From Bosea sp. 124 (GTDB taxonomy: Bacteria > Pseudomonadota > Alphaproteobacteria > Rhizobiales > Beijerinckiaceae): a stretch of 64,000 bases of DNA. Positions within the stretch are counted from its first letter, which is position 1. Every line of letters begins with the position of its first letter. Both the position numbers and the translations under genes were made by a program. The notes beneath the pieces were generated by a model. That model was not told the DNA's origin. It worked only from the letters and a program-made list of their open reading frames with translations, and did not search any database. Shown one piece after another: positions 55,017 through 63,892 of this stretch. Location of the stretch: NCBI RefSeq assembly GCF_003046175.1, contig NZ_PZZM01000001.1, forward strand, positions 4,047,001 through 4,111,000, read 5' to 3'.

Positions 55017-55760
55017 GTGGAGAACGCGCTTCTCGTCGGCCTGTCGCGTCAGATGGCTCTGGCGCGTGAGCTGGATGTCATCGCCAACAACATGGCGAAT
55101 GTCGGGACCAACGGCTTCAAGACGCGCTCGGCGCGCTTCAACGAATTCATTATGCCGAATGCCAGCGCCGAGAGCTTCAAGCCGAGCGATCGGCCGCTCT
55201 CCTATGTCATCGACAAGGGCACGCCGATCGACCTGTCGCAGGGGGCGATCGAGCGCACCGGCAACCCGCTGGACGTCGCGCTGCGCGGCGACAACTACCT
55301 CGTGGTGCAGACCCCGAACGGGGACCGCTACACCCGCGCTGGCTCGCTCGACATCAATGCCCGCGGGCAGCTCGTGACCCAGTCGGGCCAGCCCGTCATG
55401 GGCGATGGCGGGCCGATTACCTTCGGTTCGGCCGAAAGCAACGCCAGGATCGCCGCCGACGGCACGGTCTCCACCGACCAGGGCCAGCGCGGCAAGCTCA
55501 GGATGGTGCGCTTCGCCAACCCGCGGGCGCTGACCAGCGAAGGCACCAACCTGTTCGCCTCGGCGGCGGCGGCGCTGCCGGCCGGTCTGGAAGCCCGTCT
55601 CGAGCCGGGCGCGATCGAGGGCTCGAACGTCAAGGCGGTGATCGAGATGACGCGGTTGATGGAAGTCCAGCGCTCCTATCAGAGCACGGCCAACATGATG
55701 TCGAAGACGGACGAACTGCGCAGCAAGGCGATCGCCCGCCTCGCCGACCAGCAAGCCTGA
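55017..55760 (+). CDS. flgF: Flagellar proximal rod protein FlgF
   Basis: 247 residues from GTG 55017 (GGGAG 8 nt upstream); an in-frame ATG at 54879 would place the sigma-54 promoter inside the gene. Rod motif ELDVIANNMANVGTNGFKTR and C-terminal EMTRLMEVQRSYQSTANMMS. First gene of flgF-flgG-flgA-flgH. Confidence 0.94.
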   Translation: MENALLVGLSRQMALARELDVIANNMANVGTNGFKTRSARFNEFIMPNASAESFKPSDRPLSYVIDKGTPIDLSQGAIERTGNPLDVALRGDNYLVVQTPNGDRYTRAGSLDINARGQLVTQSGQPVMGDGGPITFGSAESNARIAADGTVSTDQGQRGKLRMVRFANPRALTSEGTNLFASAAAALPAGLEARLEPGAIEGSNVKAVIEMTRLMEVQRSYQSTANMMSKTDELRSKAIARLADQQA

Positions 55761-55782
55761 ACGGCCAAGAGGAGCCAAGTCC

Positions 55783-56574
55783 ATGCGCGCCCTTCAGACC
55801 GCCGCCACCGGCATGATGGCCCAGGAACTCAACGTCCAGGTCATCTCGAACAACATCGCCAACGTGCGCACCACCGGCTACAAGCGCCAGCGCGTGCATT
55901 TCCAGGATCTGCTCTACGAGAACTTCCGGCGTGCGGGCTCCGCCACCTCGGACCAGAACACCCAGGTTCCCGCCGGCACCTTCGTCGGCTCGGGCGTCAA
56001 GACGGTCTCGACCGGCCGGGTCATGACGCAGGGCAACCTGACGCCGACCGAGAAGCAGTACGACCTCGCGATCCGCGGCGAGGGCTTCTTCCGCGTCCGC
56101 ATGCCGGACGGCCGCACCACCTATTCGCGCGACGGCTCGTTCGACCTCGACGCGCAGGGCCAACTCGTCACCCGCGACGGCTATCAGGTCGAGCCCGGCA
56201 TCACGATCCCCAACAATGCGACCAGCGTGAACATCAACGCGCAGGGGTCCGTCGAGGTGATGCTTCCCGGCCAGACCGCTCCGCAGGTTCTGGGCCAGAT
56301 CCAGCTCGTGCGCTTCGTCAACAAGGTCGGGCTGGAATCGATCGGCGACAACCTGTTCATCGAGACGGCGGCCTCGGGCCAGCCGATCGACGGCTTCGGC
56401 GGCGGGGAGGGCTTCGGCAACCTGCAGCAGAACTATCTCGAGGAAGGCAACGTCCAGGCGGTCACGGAACTCTCCTCCCTGATCGCGGCGCAGCGCGCCT
56501 ACGAAATGAACTCCAAGGTCATCACCGCCGCCGACCAGATGATGTCGGCGACGACCCAGATGTTCCGCGGCTAG
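55783..56574 (+). CDS. flgG: Flagellar distal rod protein FlgG
   Basis: 263 residues. MRALQTAATGMMAQELNVQV with SNNIANVRTTGYKRQRVHFQ and the FlgG-specific GVKTVSTGRVMTQGNLTPTE; C-terminus LSSLIAAQRAYEMNSKVITA. 22 bp behind flgF. Confidence 0.97.
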   Translation: MRALQTAATGMMAQELNVQVISNNIANVRTTGYKRQRVHFQDLLYENFRRAGSATSDQNTQVPAGTFVGSGVKTVSTGRVMTQGNLTPTEKQYDLAIRGEGFFRVRMPDGRTTYSRDGSFDLDAQGQLVTRDGYQVEPGITIPNNATSVNINAQGSVEVMLPGQTAPQVLGQIQLVRFVNKVGLESIGDNLFIETAASGQPIDGFGGGEGFGNLQQNYLEEGNVQAVTELSSLIAAQRAYEMNSKVITAADQMMSATTQMFRG

Positions 56575-56591
56575 GCCGAAGGTAGCGCATC

Positions 56592-57650
56592 ATGATCCGT
56601 TCGTCGCTCTCCCTCGCCGTCCTGCTCCTGTTGGCGCCGTCCGCCCTGAGCGCCCAGCCTCATGCTGCGGCGCAGCCCGCGGTTACCGTCGCGGCGCTGT
56701 CCACCGGTCCGGTCGCGGCGCCGCAGCTTCCCCGCAGGCTGCATCTGCGCTCCGAGCTCACCTTGACGCGCGACCTCGTCAGCTTCGGCGACCTGATCGC
56801 CGGTCTGCCGGCCGAAGCCGCTGCGACCCCGGCCTTCCGTGCGCCCGCACTGGGCGAAACCGGCACGATCCAGGTCGCGCGGATCGTCGAGGCGGCCCGG
56901 GCCGCCGGCTTCATCCGCGCCGCCGGCGAAATCGAGAGCGACGGGGCGGCGCAGGTGGTCGTCAGCCGCGCCGCGCGGCGCGTCATGGCCGCCGATATCG
57001 AGGAGGCGGTGAAGACCGGGTTGCAGGAGCGCTACGGCGTCGATGCCCGCGCCTTCGCGCTCTCCATCGACGGCGGCGCCCCGGTCGTCGCGGTCGAGCC
57101 CGAGCTGACCGGCGACGTTGCGGTCACCGATCTGAGCTATGATGCCCGGACCCGCCGGCTGCAGGCCCGCGTCACCGTCCCGGGCAGCACGGCGATGCGG
57201 CTGAAGCCGGTTCGGATCGGCGGCCAGCTCGTCGAGACGATCGAGGTGGTGGTTCCGAAGCGGGCGATCGCCCGGGGCGAGACGCTCGGCAAGGCCGACG
57301 TCGTCGTCGAGCGCCGCCCTCGCGACGGCCAGGTCACGGATCTGATCGGCGATCCGCGCGCGGCCATCGACAAGGTCGCCCGCCGGGTCCTGATGGTCGG
57401 GATGCCGTTGCGCGCCGGCGACGTCCAACGCGAGGAAATCGTCGCCAAGGGCGATCTCGTGACCATTGTCTACGAATCGAAGGGGCTGATGATCACCCTG
57501 CGCGGCCGGGCCGGAGAGGCTGGCGCGATGGGTGACGTCGTCAGCGTCACCAACCCCCAGTCCAAGCGCGTGCTGCAGGGCACGGTTAGCGGGCCCGGCC
57601 GGATCTCGGTCCAGGCCTCGTCGGCCGGCCGCGTCGCCAGCGCGCAGTAA
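56592..57650 (+). CDS. flgA: Flagellar P-ring chaperone FlgA
   Basis: 352 residues with signal peptide (LAVLLLLAPSALSAQ). C-terminal SAF and FlgA domains: PKRAIARGETLGKADVVVER and RVLMVGMPLRAGDVQREEIV followed by MVGMPL-type loop and GDVVSVTNPQSKRVLQGTV. Helps FlgI assemble in the periplasm. The N-terminal half is longer than in enterics, as usual in alphaproteobacteria. Confidence 0.94.
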   Translation: MIRSSLSLAVLLLLAPSALSAQPHAAAQPAVTVAALSTGPVAAPQLPRRLHLRSELTLTRDLVSFGDLIAGLPAEAAATPAFRAPALGETGTIQVARIVEAARAAGFIRAAGEIESDGAAQVVVSRAARRVMAADIEEAVKTGLQERYGVDARAFALSIDGGAPVVAVEPELTGDVAVTDLSYDARTRRLQARVTVPGSTAMRLKPVRIGGQLVETIEVVVPKRAIARGETLGKADVVVERRPRDGQVTDLIGDPRAAIDKVARRVLMVGMPLRAGDVQREEIVAKGDLVTIVYESKGLMITLRGRAGEAGAMGDVVSVTNPQSKRVLQGTVSGPGRISVQASSAGRVASAQ

Positions 57651-57671
57651 GTTCGTCTCGGAAAGCACGCC

Positions 57672-58424
57672 ATGACCCAGATGACCCTTCTCAAGCTCTC
57701 GGGCATTCTCCTCCTCGGGGCCTCGCTCGGTGCCTGCGGCGCTGCCGACCGGCTCGCCAATGTCGGCGCCGCGCCGGCCCTCTCGCCGATCGAGGACCCG
57801 ACCGCGACCAAGGGCTACAAGCCCGTGCAGATGCCGATGCCGGCGATGGAGCATGCCTCCTTCGCGCCGAATTCGCTCTGGCGCACCGGCTCGCGCGCCT
57901 TCTTCAAGGACCAGCGCGCCCGGCTCGTCGGCGATCTCGTCACCGTCAAGGTCAAGGTCACCGACAAGGCGCAGCTCAACAACACGACCAAGCGCAGCCG
58001 CAAGAACGGCGAGGATGTCGGCGCCGACAATGCCTTCGGCTTCGAGAACAAGCTCGACAAGTTCCTGCCCGACGGCGCCAGCGCCGGCTCGCTGCTGAAG
58101 CTCGACTCCGCCGCCTCCAGCGAGGGCGCCGGCTCGGTCAACCGCTCCGAGACGCTGGCGACCAACGTCGCGGCTGTCGTCACGCAGACCCTGCCCAACG
58201 GCAACCTGGTGATCGAGGGCAAGCAGGAGATCAGGGTCAATTTCGAGGTACGCGAGCTGATCGTGGCCGGCGTGATCCGGCCCGAGGACATCGAATCCGA
58301 CAACACGATCGAATCGACCAAGATCGCCCAGGCCCGCATCGCCTATGGCGGCCGCGGCCAGATCACCGATGTCCAGCAGCCGCGCTACGGCCAGCAGGTG
58401 ATGGACATTCTTCTCCCCTTCTGA
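57672..58424 (+). CDS. flgH: Flagellar L-ring lipoprotein FlgH
   Basis: 250 residues. Lipoprotein signal with LGAC (ILLLGASLGACGAAD). Core AFFKDQRARLVGDLVTVKVK, TLPNGNLVIEGKQEIRVNFE and VIRPEDIESDNTIESTKIAQ identify FlgH. Forms the outer-membrane L ring. Last gene before a terminator. Confidence 0.96.
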   Translation: MTQMTLLKLSGILLLGASLGACGAADRLANVGAAPALSPIEDPTATKGYKPVQMPMPAMEHASFAPNSLWRTGSRAFFKDQRARLVGDLVTVKVKVTDKAQLNNTTKRSRKNGEDVGADNAFGFENKLDKFLPDGASAGSLLKLDSAASSEGAGSVNRSETLATNVAAVVTQTLPNGNLVIEGKQEIRVNFEVRELIVAGVIRPEDIESDNTIESTKIAQARIAYGGRGQITDVQQPRYGQQVMDILLPF

Positions 58425-58568
58425 AGCAGCCCGCTGCTTTTCGAATCCCGGCCGGCGCGGAACGCTCCCCGCTCATCTCCGCGCCTGCCGGCAGGCGGTC
58501 TCTCCCGAGCCGCCGCATCTCCCGGCCGCCCGCCACGCTCCCCAAGCTGAAACAGGCTGGCAGCCCGA

Positions 58569-58598
58569 AGCCCCGCGTCCTCCCGACGCGGGGCTTTT
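58569..58598 (+). terminator. Terminator of the flgF-flgG-flgA-flgH operon
   Basis: An 11-bp perfect stem AGCCCCGCGTC / GACGCGGGGCT with a 5-nt loop followed by TTT and further T-rich sequence. Confidence 0.9.
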
Positions 58599-58856
58599 GC
58601 TTTGAGGCAAATGGATCGGGAACCTGGCGTGGTGGATTGGCTTTGGGTCGCTGACGGAGTTGGGGGCGTTCCCTCTTCGCCTATCCCGTCATCAGATCAT
58701 CCCCGAGGGGCAGCCATCCGGAAGGCACGCCGTTGGTCGGGATGGGGGCGGCGCCTGCGGCCGGGTTTGCATCCCGGACTCTGAAGGCGGCGAGAACCGC
58801 CCTGGGGATCATGCGGTCCCCGCGCTCGGTCCTCACCCGAACGCACATGCACAAAA

Positions 58857-58875
58857 GCCCCGCTCCTTGCGGGGC
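58857..58875 (-). terminator. Terminator of dksA
   Basis: Stem GCCCCGC / GCGGGGC with a 5-nt loop; on the minus strand it is followed by TTTTG. Confidence 0.75.
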
Positions 58876-58916
58876 GGGGCCTTTCCAAGAGAGAGCGTGA
58901 CGGCCTGCGGGAAGGC

Positions 58917-59339
58917 TCAATCGTCGCGGAAGACGCGCTCGTTGCGCTCGTGGCGCTCCTGGGCTTCCAGTGAGAGCGTCGCGATCGGGCGCGCTTCGAG
59001 GCGCTTCAGCGAGATCGGCTCGCCGGTCTCCTCGCAATAGCCGTAGGTGTTGTCGTCGATCCGGGCGATGGCCGATTCGATCTTGGCGATCAGCTTGCGC
59101 TGGCGGTCGCGGGCACGCAGTTCGATCGCCCGGTCGGTCTCCGAGGAGGCGCGGTCGGCGATGTCGGGGTGATTCTCGCTTTCGCTCTGCAGCGTGACGA
59201 GTGTTTCCCGGGCTTCCTTGAGGATCTCGTCCTTCCAGGCCAGCAGCTTGCTGCGAAAATACTCGCGCTGCCGATCGTTCATGAACGGCTCGTCGTCGTT
59301 TGGTTTGTAGTCCGCGTCGAGAATGATCTGCTTCGACAT
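58917..59339 (-). CDS. dksA: RNA polymerase-binding protein DksA, zinc-ligand-depleted type
   Basis: 140 residues from ATG 59339. Coiled-coil tip region (SENHPDIADRASSETDRAIE) carries the DxxDxA motif for ppGpp-dependent regulation, then RIDDNTYGYCEETGEPISLK. Of the four zinc Cys positions only Cys102 remains; the others are Thr105, Ser123 and Ala126 with the spacing of a normal C4 site kept. Such cysteine-poor DksA proteins are usual in alphaproteobacteria and work without zinc. Single gene with its own terminator. Confidence 0.93.
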   Translation of the reverse strand: MSKQIILDADYKPNDDEPFMNDRQREYFRSKLLAWKDEILKEARETLVTLQSESENHPDIADRASSETDRAIELRARDRQRKLIAKIESAIARIDDNTYGYCEETGEPISLKRLEARPIATLSLEAQERHERNERVFRDD

Positions 59340-59516
59340 AGGCGCACTCTCTGATTGATCGTTCCGCAGCGCCCACCGACTCTGCCGTGGGAGGGCCGCC
59401 GATTTGGCGCCCTTATAGCGAGGGACATGGCCGGGAACAATCGGGTTGGATAGCGCTTCCCGCGCTGTCCCCGGCCGTGCCGTTTTGCCGCCTGGCACGG
59501 GGCCGGCGGCGGGGCT

Positions 59517-60557
59517 TCAGCGCAGCGCGGCCAGCGCCGCCGCGATGTCGGCCTCGACCAGCCGGGCGATCGACTGCCGGTAATGAGTCTGGTCGAAGAA
59601 GCGATTCGGATCGCGCAGCTCGGGGCGGTCGGTGCGCCAGTCGATCAGGGCGGTGCGCGGCCTGCGCGCGGCCAGCGCTGCGAAAGCGTCGCGACAGCCG
59701 GCATCGGCCGCGGCATCGGCGCTGCCGGGGATGGGCAGGACCTTGTGGTAGACCGGAGGGCGCAAGAGGATCAGCGCCGTGCCGGGCGCTGTATTCATCA
59801 GGGCTTCCAGTGCCTGCGCGGCGGGATAGGGGCCCTTGGCGTTGCCGCCGCCCGATTCGCCAATGACTTCGAGCGCGGCGCGTTTGGCGGGTGCGGTGTC
59901 GTAGCCCATGCCGATATAGTTGGGCTCGTAGTCCCAGTAGCCGTCGCGGCGGGCCCGCTCGCCCTTGCCGGTCAGCAGATAGACGATCCGGCGCTGGAAC
60001 TCCTCCAGCACGTCGAAGCGCAGCAGGCCGACGAGATAGTCGGTGGGGCTGCGGCTGTAGAGCCAGAAGGGAAACGGCTTGTCGTTGGGCATTGCCGGAT
60101 TGGCGGTGCACCAGAGCGCGTCGATGCCGACGATGACGGCCCGGGCCGGCTCGCGCCGGTGGCGCAGGAACCAGTCGATCAACACCAGCCCCTCCTTCGG
60201 GCCCGATGCCGGGGCGATCAGCGAGACGAAAGGGATGCCCGTGTCGGCCCGCAAAGCGTCGGGCGAGAGCAGCTGGACGTGGGAATTGCCGAAGATCGCG
60301 GCGCTGAAGGCAAGGTCGCGTCCCCGGCTGGCGGCGGCGGTCCGCGGCCCCTGCGGGCGCACGCCCTCGCGCAGCGAAAGCGGGGTGTGGCCAGTGTCGT
60401 AGGGGTCGATCAGGAAGGCCAAGGCGAGCGTGCCGACCAGGACCGCCGCGGCCGTGATCACGAAGCCCCGCACGAAGCTGCCCCAGCGCGCGGCGGATGC
60501 CGGGGCCGGGGGGATCGACGCCGCGTCGTGCTCAGAACTGGAAATAGATGAACTCAT
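59517..60557 (-). CDS. SGNH-type membrane-anchored acyltransferase/esterase partner of MBOAT
   Basis: 346 residues. One N-terminal TM helix (VRGFVITAAAVLVGTLALAF) anchors a periplasmic domain. FGNSHVQLL holds the candidate nucleophile Ser92; the C-terminal DQTH (Asp322, His325) completes an SGNH triad. It overlaps the MBOAT gene by 26 bp, the pairing seen for AlgJ/AlgX-like and PatB-like O-acetyltransferases that modify exported polysaccharides. Substrate unknown. Confidence 0.75.
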   Translation of the reverse strand: MSSSISSSEHDAASIPPAPASAARWGSFVRGFVITAAAVLVGTLALAFLIDPYDTGHTPLSLREGVRPQGPRTAAASRGRDLAFSAAIFGNSHVQLLSPDALRADTGIPFVSLIAPASGPKEGLVLIDWFLRHRREPARAVIVGIDALWCTANPAMPNDKPFPFWLYSRSPTDYLVGLLRFDVLEEFQRRIVYLLTGKGERARRDGYWDYEPNYIGMGYDTAPAKRAALEVIGESGGGNAKGPYPAAQALEALMNTAPGTALILLRPPVYHKVLPIPGSADAAADAGCRDAFAALAARRPRTALIDWRTDRPELRDPNRFFDQTHYRQSIARLVEADIAAALAALR

Positions 60558-61905
60558 AATTGGCGTCTTCGCCGATCTTGAACAGGATAAGGACGAACAG
60601 GAGCGCCGCGGCGACGGCGAGCCAGCGTGCCGGCGGCAGGCGGTTGACCAGCGCCCAGGCCGTCGGGCCGATGATCGCGAAGGCCGCCGCCGGCAGCAGG
60701 GCGCGCCATTTGAAGCCCGTGCCGATAGGGGCGAGGCCGAACAACCCCTTGTAGATCGCCAGCGCCGCCTCGAAATTCGTCGCGCGGAACAGCACCCAGC
60801 AAAGCGTCACGAACAGGAAGGTCAGGAGCCAGCCGAGAAGCGCCGGCATCGGCAGGCCGGCCCGGCGCCAGAGCAGGGCCGCGATCAGCGCCAGTCCGTG
60901 GGCCGCGCCCCAGGCGACGAAGGTCAGGCCGGCGCCGTGCCAGAGCCCGCCCAGCGCCATCGTCGCAAACAGCGCCCAGATCTGGCGCGACAGGCCGTGC
61001 CGCGAGCCGCCCAGCGCGATGTAGAGATAATCGCGCAGGAAGCGCGACAGCGTCATGTGCCAGCGCCGCCAGAAATCCTGGATGCTCGCCGAGCGATAGG
61101 GCACGTCGAAGTTCTGCGGCAGCACGATGCCGAAGAGCAGCGCCAGGCCGAGCGCCATGTCGGTGTAGCCGGAGAAGTCGAAATAGATCTGGAAGGTGAA
61201 GGCGAGGGTGCCCTGCCAGGCTTCCGCTACCGACACGACCTGGCCGGCCGCGGCCGCCGCAAAGACGGGGTTGGCATACTCGGCGAGCGGATCTCCCAGC
61301 AGGACCTTCTTGGCGAGGCCCGCGGTGAGCAGCAGCAGCCCGCGCGCGAAGCGTTCGGCGGCGTCGGCGCGCAGATAGGGCCGCTCCTCGAACTGGTGCA
61401 TGATCTCGCGCCAGCGCACGAGCGGCCCGGCCAGCACCTGCGGGAAGAAGGCGATGTAGAGCCCGTAGCGAACGAGATCATAGTGCGGGGCCTGTCCGCG
61501 CCGCAAATCGGTCAGATACATGACGTGGTGGAAGGTGAAGAACGAGATGCCGAGCGGCAGCGCCAGTTCGAGCCGCGGCGCCGGCAATCCGGGAATCATC
61601 GCAGCGAGATCGGCGAAGAAGTTGAAGTATTTGAACAACGCCAGGATGGCGAGGTTCGCGACGATGGCGAGCGTCACCAGCACGCTCGAGCGCGTCTTCT
61701 GGAAGGCTTCCGCGATCAGCCAGTTGAGCAGGATCGAACCCGCCAGCAGAGGCAGAAAGCGCCAGTCCCAATAGGCGTAGAACGCCAGCGACAGCACCAG
61801 CAGCAGCGAAAGCCGCCAGCGCGGCGCGAAGCGCTCGACCAGCCAGTGCAGCCCGAGCGCGAGCGGCAGGAAAGCGAGCAGGAAGGCGAAGGAGTTGAAG
61901 AGCAT
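60532..61905 (-). CDS. MBOAT-family O-acyltransferase (AlgI/DltB-like)
   Basis: 457 residues, about ten TM segments. Family motifs: PLGISFFTFHHVMYLTDLRR, DFSGYTDMALG, DFWRRWHMTLSRFLRDYLYI (277-296) and catalytic His323 in LGGLWHGAGLTF. It passes acyl groups across the inner membrane to a periplasmic acceptor, usually with an SGNH partner as found here. Context suggests polysaccharide acetylation. Divergent from the HlyD-type gene. Confidence 0.92.
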   Translation of the reverse strand: MLFNSFAFLLAFLPLALGLHWLVERFAPRWRLSLLLVLSLAFYAYWDWRFLPLLAGSILLNWLIAEAFQKTRSSVLVTLAIVANLAILALFKYFNFFADLAAMIPGLPAPRLELALPLGISFFTFHHVMYLTDLRRGQAPHYDLVRYGLYIAFFPQVLAGPLVRWREIMHQFEERPYLRADAAERFARGLLLLTAGLAKKVLLGDPLAEYANPVFAAAAAGQVVSVAEAWQGTLAFTFQIYFDFSGYTDMALGLALLFGIVLPQNFDVPYRSASIQDFWRRWHMTLSRFLRDYLYIALGGSRHGLSRQIWALFATMALGGLWHGAGLTFVAWGAAHGLALIAALLWRRAGLPMPALLGWLLTFLFVTLCWVLFRATNFEAALAIYKGLFGLAPIGTGFKWRALLPAAAFAIIGPTAWALVNRLPPARWLAVAAALLFVLILFKIGEDANYEFIYFQF

Positions 61906-62163
61906 CTGGCCAGGGACGTTGCGGGACGAGCCGACTTAGCCGGTTATCGCCGCGATGTCATGACGGCAGCCGGAGCGATCTGTTCTCCTGCTTCCTGCCG
62001 GGCGAGCGGGGGAAGGAGTGAAGCGGATCGCGATGCAGGGCGATTCTGGCGGTAGCCGTTCGATTCCGCCAAGGCCGCGCCGGTTGCGGCCGATCGCGCG
62101 CGTGGGGCTGGTGCGGGCCGCTTCCGGGCGGCCTGGCGTCACCTTGGAGCCCGCGCGCTCAGT

Positions 62164-62193
62164 GGAAGCAAGAGCTGTCGAAGCAAGAGCTGC
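62164..62193. repeat. 15-bp tandem direct repeat
   Basis: GAAGCAAGAGCTGTC and GAAGCAAGAGCTGCG abut at 62164 and 62179 (13 of 15 identical). Noncoding, ~340 bp before the HlyD-type gene. Confidence 0.6.
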
Positions 62194-62432
62194 GAAGATC
62201 AGACGAAAAGGCGTGCGACATTTCAGCCGGCTTCCGAATCAGTAAAATGGCCTGAACGGGCTTGAAGGAAGTTCGAATCGCCCCGAGACTTGCTCCAGAA
62301 TGAGACTTTTTTGTTCGCGACTGATATTTCTTGACACTGCCGCTGGGTGATGCGCTGAAAAAATGCACTATTTGGACATTTATTTTGCAGAAAATTGCCG
62401 GCTTTGCATCGGAAATGGCTTTAAATAAAAAT

Positions 62433-62447
62433 TTAACACATCTTTAA
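62433..62447. promoter_or_regulatory. Perfect CtrA-type box upstream of the HlyD-type gene
   Basis: TTAACACATCTTTAA is TTAA-N7-TTAA with no mismatch and ends 3 bp before the -24 element of a sigma-54 promoter. Confidence 0.65.
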
Positions 62448-62450
62448 CGT

Positions 62451-62466
62451 TGGCACGGAAGCTGCT
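62451..62466 (+). promoter_or_regulatory. Sigma-54 promoter of the HlyD-type gene
   Basis: TGGCACGGAAGCTGCT has an exact -24 TGGCACG and -12 CTGC with GG-N10-GC spacing. 48 bp before the gene start. Confidence 0.75.
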
Positions 62467-62513
62467 ACCTCGTCCCCGCGGCTGCAGGATTTGGGTCAAA
62501 GGGAAATTAGGAG

Positions 62514-63743
62514 GTGGGTCTCCGCGCAATCAAACTACTGACGGGTGTAGCCATTGTGGGCGTCGGGGTTGTTGCGGCTTCGAACGGCACGCTGTTTTCC
62601 CAAGAGAACGATGCCGTGATCAACGGTAAGCTGATCAATCTCCGGGCGAGTTCCGAAGGTCCCGTCAGCATCGGGGCATTGCCCTTCGGCGCGCCGGTTT
62701 CACAAGGCGAGGTCGTCGCCGCGGTCGCTCCCTCGCCGTACAGGTCCGCCCGCGAGAACGAGCGCGCGACGGCTGGCGAAATTGCCGGGCTCGAGGCACA
62801 GATCGCCTCGCTCGAAGCGCTGGCCAGCGAAAAGGTCCGCCAGGCAGAGCTCTACAGGACGGGGCGGATCAGCCATCTCGAAGCGAAGATCGGCGAGACG
62901 AAGGATTCCGTGCTGATCGCGCGTGAAAAGGAAAAGCAGGCGGCCGCCTTCCTCGCGCGGCAGGAAGACTTGTATCGGCGCAAATACGTCGCGGATACCG
63001 TGCTGGTGAGCGCGCAGTCGGCAGCCACATCGTCGCGGCTGGAGCGCCAGATTCTCGAGAAGCGCATCGTCACGCAAACCGTGGAACTCAATGCGGCGCG
63101 CCAGGGTACGAATATCGGCGATGGCTACAACGACACGTCCTATTCGATGCAGCGGGCCGACGAACTCACGATGCGGCTCGGCGATCTGAGGGCCGACCTG
63201 CTCCGGAAGCGGATCGGGAACCAGCAGGCCAGCCTCGATGGCGTCATGACACGCAGCACGTTCGCATCTGCCGCCGAGCCGCCGCGCCCGGTGACGTCCC
63301 CCGTCGACGGCAAGGTCTGGCGGGTTCTGATCAATCACGGCGACGTCGTGCGCTCGGGCGAAAATGTCCTGCAGGTGATCGACTGCGCGTCGTTGTTCGT
63401 GACCGTCGACGTGACGAACCGGACACTCGACAAGGTCACTGTCGGCCAGCATGCGGTCTTTTCCGATGACTCGAACGGTTCGATCGGCGGAAAGGTGATT
63501 TTTGCCGGCAAGGCCGATGACGGTTTCGACATGGTCGTCAACGGCGCACTTTCGCCGCGCCGGGCCGAGAACGCGCGTGCCAGGATTGTCGTCGCCCTGA
63601 AGCCCAGCGCGGCGGACCAGGCGCTCTGCCCGGTCGGCCTGAAGGGCCGTCTTTCGTTTTCGGATCAGCCGCAGGCCGTCTCGTCGCTCAATTCGCAGCG
63701 CCGGATGAGCCTGGACCTCACGACGCGGGCCAACGCGAGCTGA
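62514..63743 (+). CDS. HlyD-family membrane fusion/adaptor protein, probably for polysaccharide export
   Basis: 409 residues from GTG 62514. AGGAG abuts the GTG unusually tightly (GGGA lies 12 nt upstream); no in-frame ATG is near, so the start is slightly uncertain. One TM segment (LLTGVAIVGVGVVAASNG), first half-lipoyl (VSIGALPFGAPVSQGEVVAA), a coiled-coil hairpin at about 75-190, second half-lipoyl (SPVDGKVWRVLINHGDVVRS) and a beta-barrel. This is the adaptor fold of HlyD, EmrA and Alg44-like proteins. The synthase-like gene downstream suggests a polysaccharide role. CtrA-type and sigma-54 sites precede it. Confidence 0.85.
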   Translation: MGLRAIKLLTGVAIVGVGVVAASNGTLFSQENDAVINGKLINLRASSEGPVSIGALPFGAPVSQGEVVAAVAPSPYRSARENERATAGEIAGLEAQIASLEALASEKVRQAELYRTGRISHLEAKIGETKDSVLIAREKEKQAAAFLARQEDLYRRKYVADTVLVSAQSAATSSRLERQILEKRIVTQTVELNAARQGTNIGDGYNDTSYSMQRADELTMRLGDLRADLLRKRIGNQQASLDGVMTRSTFASAAEPPRPVTSPVDGKVWRVLINHGDVVRSGENVLQVIDCASLFVTVDVTNRTLDKVTVGQHAVFSDDSNGSIGGKVIFAGKADDGFDMVVNGALSPRRAENARARIVVALKPSAADQALCPVGLKGRLSFSDQPQAVSSLNSQRRMSLDLTTRANAS

Positions 63744-63892
63744 CATCGGATAGCGGCAAGAAGCCAGAGCGGGTTGCGGCAGGATAGCGGTTTCCGCTTG
63801 TCCCATCCCGCTGGTCTGCGAGTTTTAGATTTTCGGTCGATGACGAGATCAGCCCTCTTTGACGCAGACTTTCGGGGGCTGGTCGCATCGCC

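Larger units (their letters stand above)
58425..58916. other. Intergenic region flgH-dksA
   Basis: 492 bp with no convincing gene. It holds the terminator of the flgF-flgH operon (58569-58598) and that of dksA (58857-58875). The ~250 bp between the two terminators show no structure I can name. Confidence 0.6.
61906..62513. other. Long regulatory intergenic region between MBOAT and HlyD-type genes
   Basis: 608 bp without a convincing gene. The left half is GC-rich and has a 15-bp direct repeat (62164-62193). From about 62280 to 62450 base composition becomes strongly A+T-rich, unlike the rest of the window, leading into a CtrA-type box and a sigma-54 promoter. Confidence 0.7.

Noticed and set aside
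58681..59376. Minus-strand open frame of 231 codons covering dksA in another frame
   Set aside because: Overlaps dksA, which has unmistakable homology; Arg/Pro-rich shadow.
62018..62245. 75-codon plus-strand open frame in the 608-bp intergenic region
   Set aside because: No ribosome-binding site, Arg-rich translation, includes the noncoding repeat; no sign of a real gene.
62271..62279. GTTCGAATC, resembles a tRNA T-loop
   Set aside because: Flanking bases do not pair into a T-stem and no acceptor, D or anticodon arms can be drawn.
62331..62336. TTGACA, perfect sigma-70 -35 hexamer
   Set aside because: No acceptable -10 hexamer at 16-18 bp downstream.
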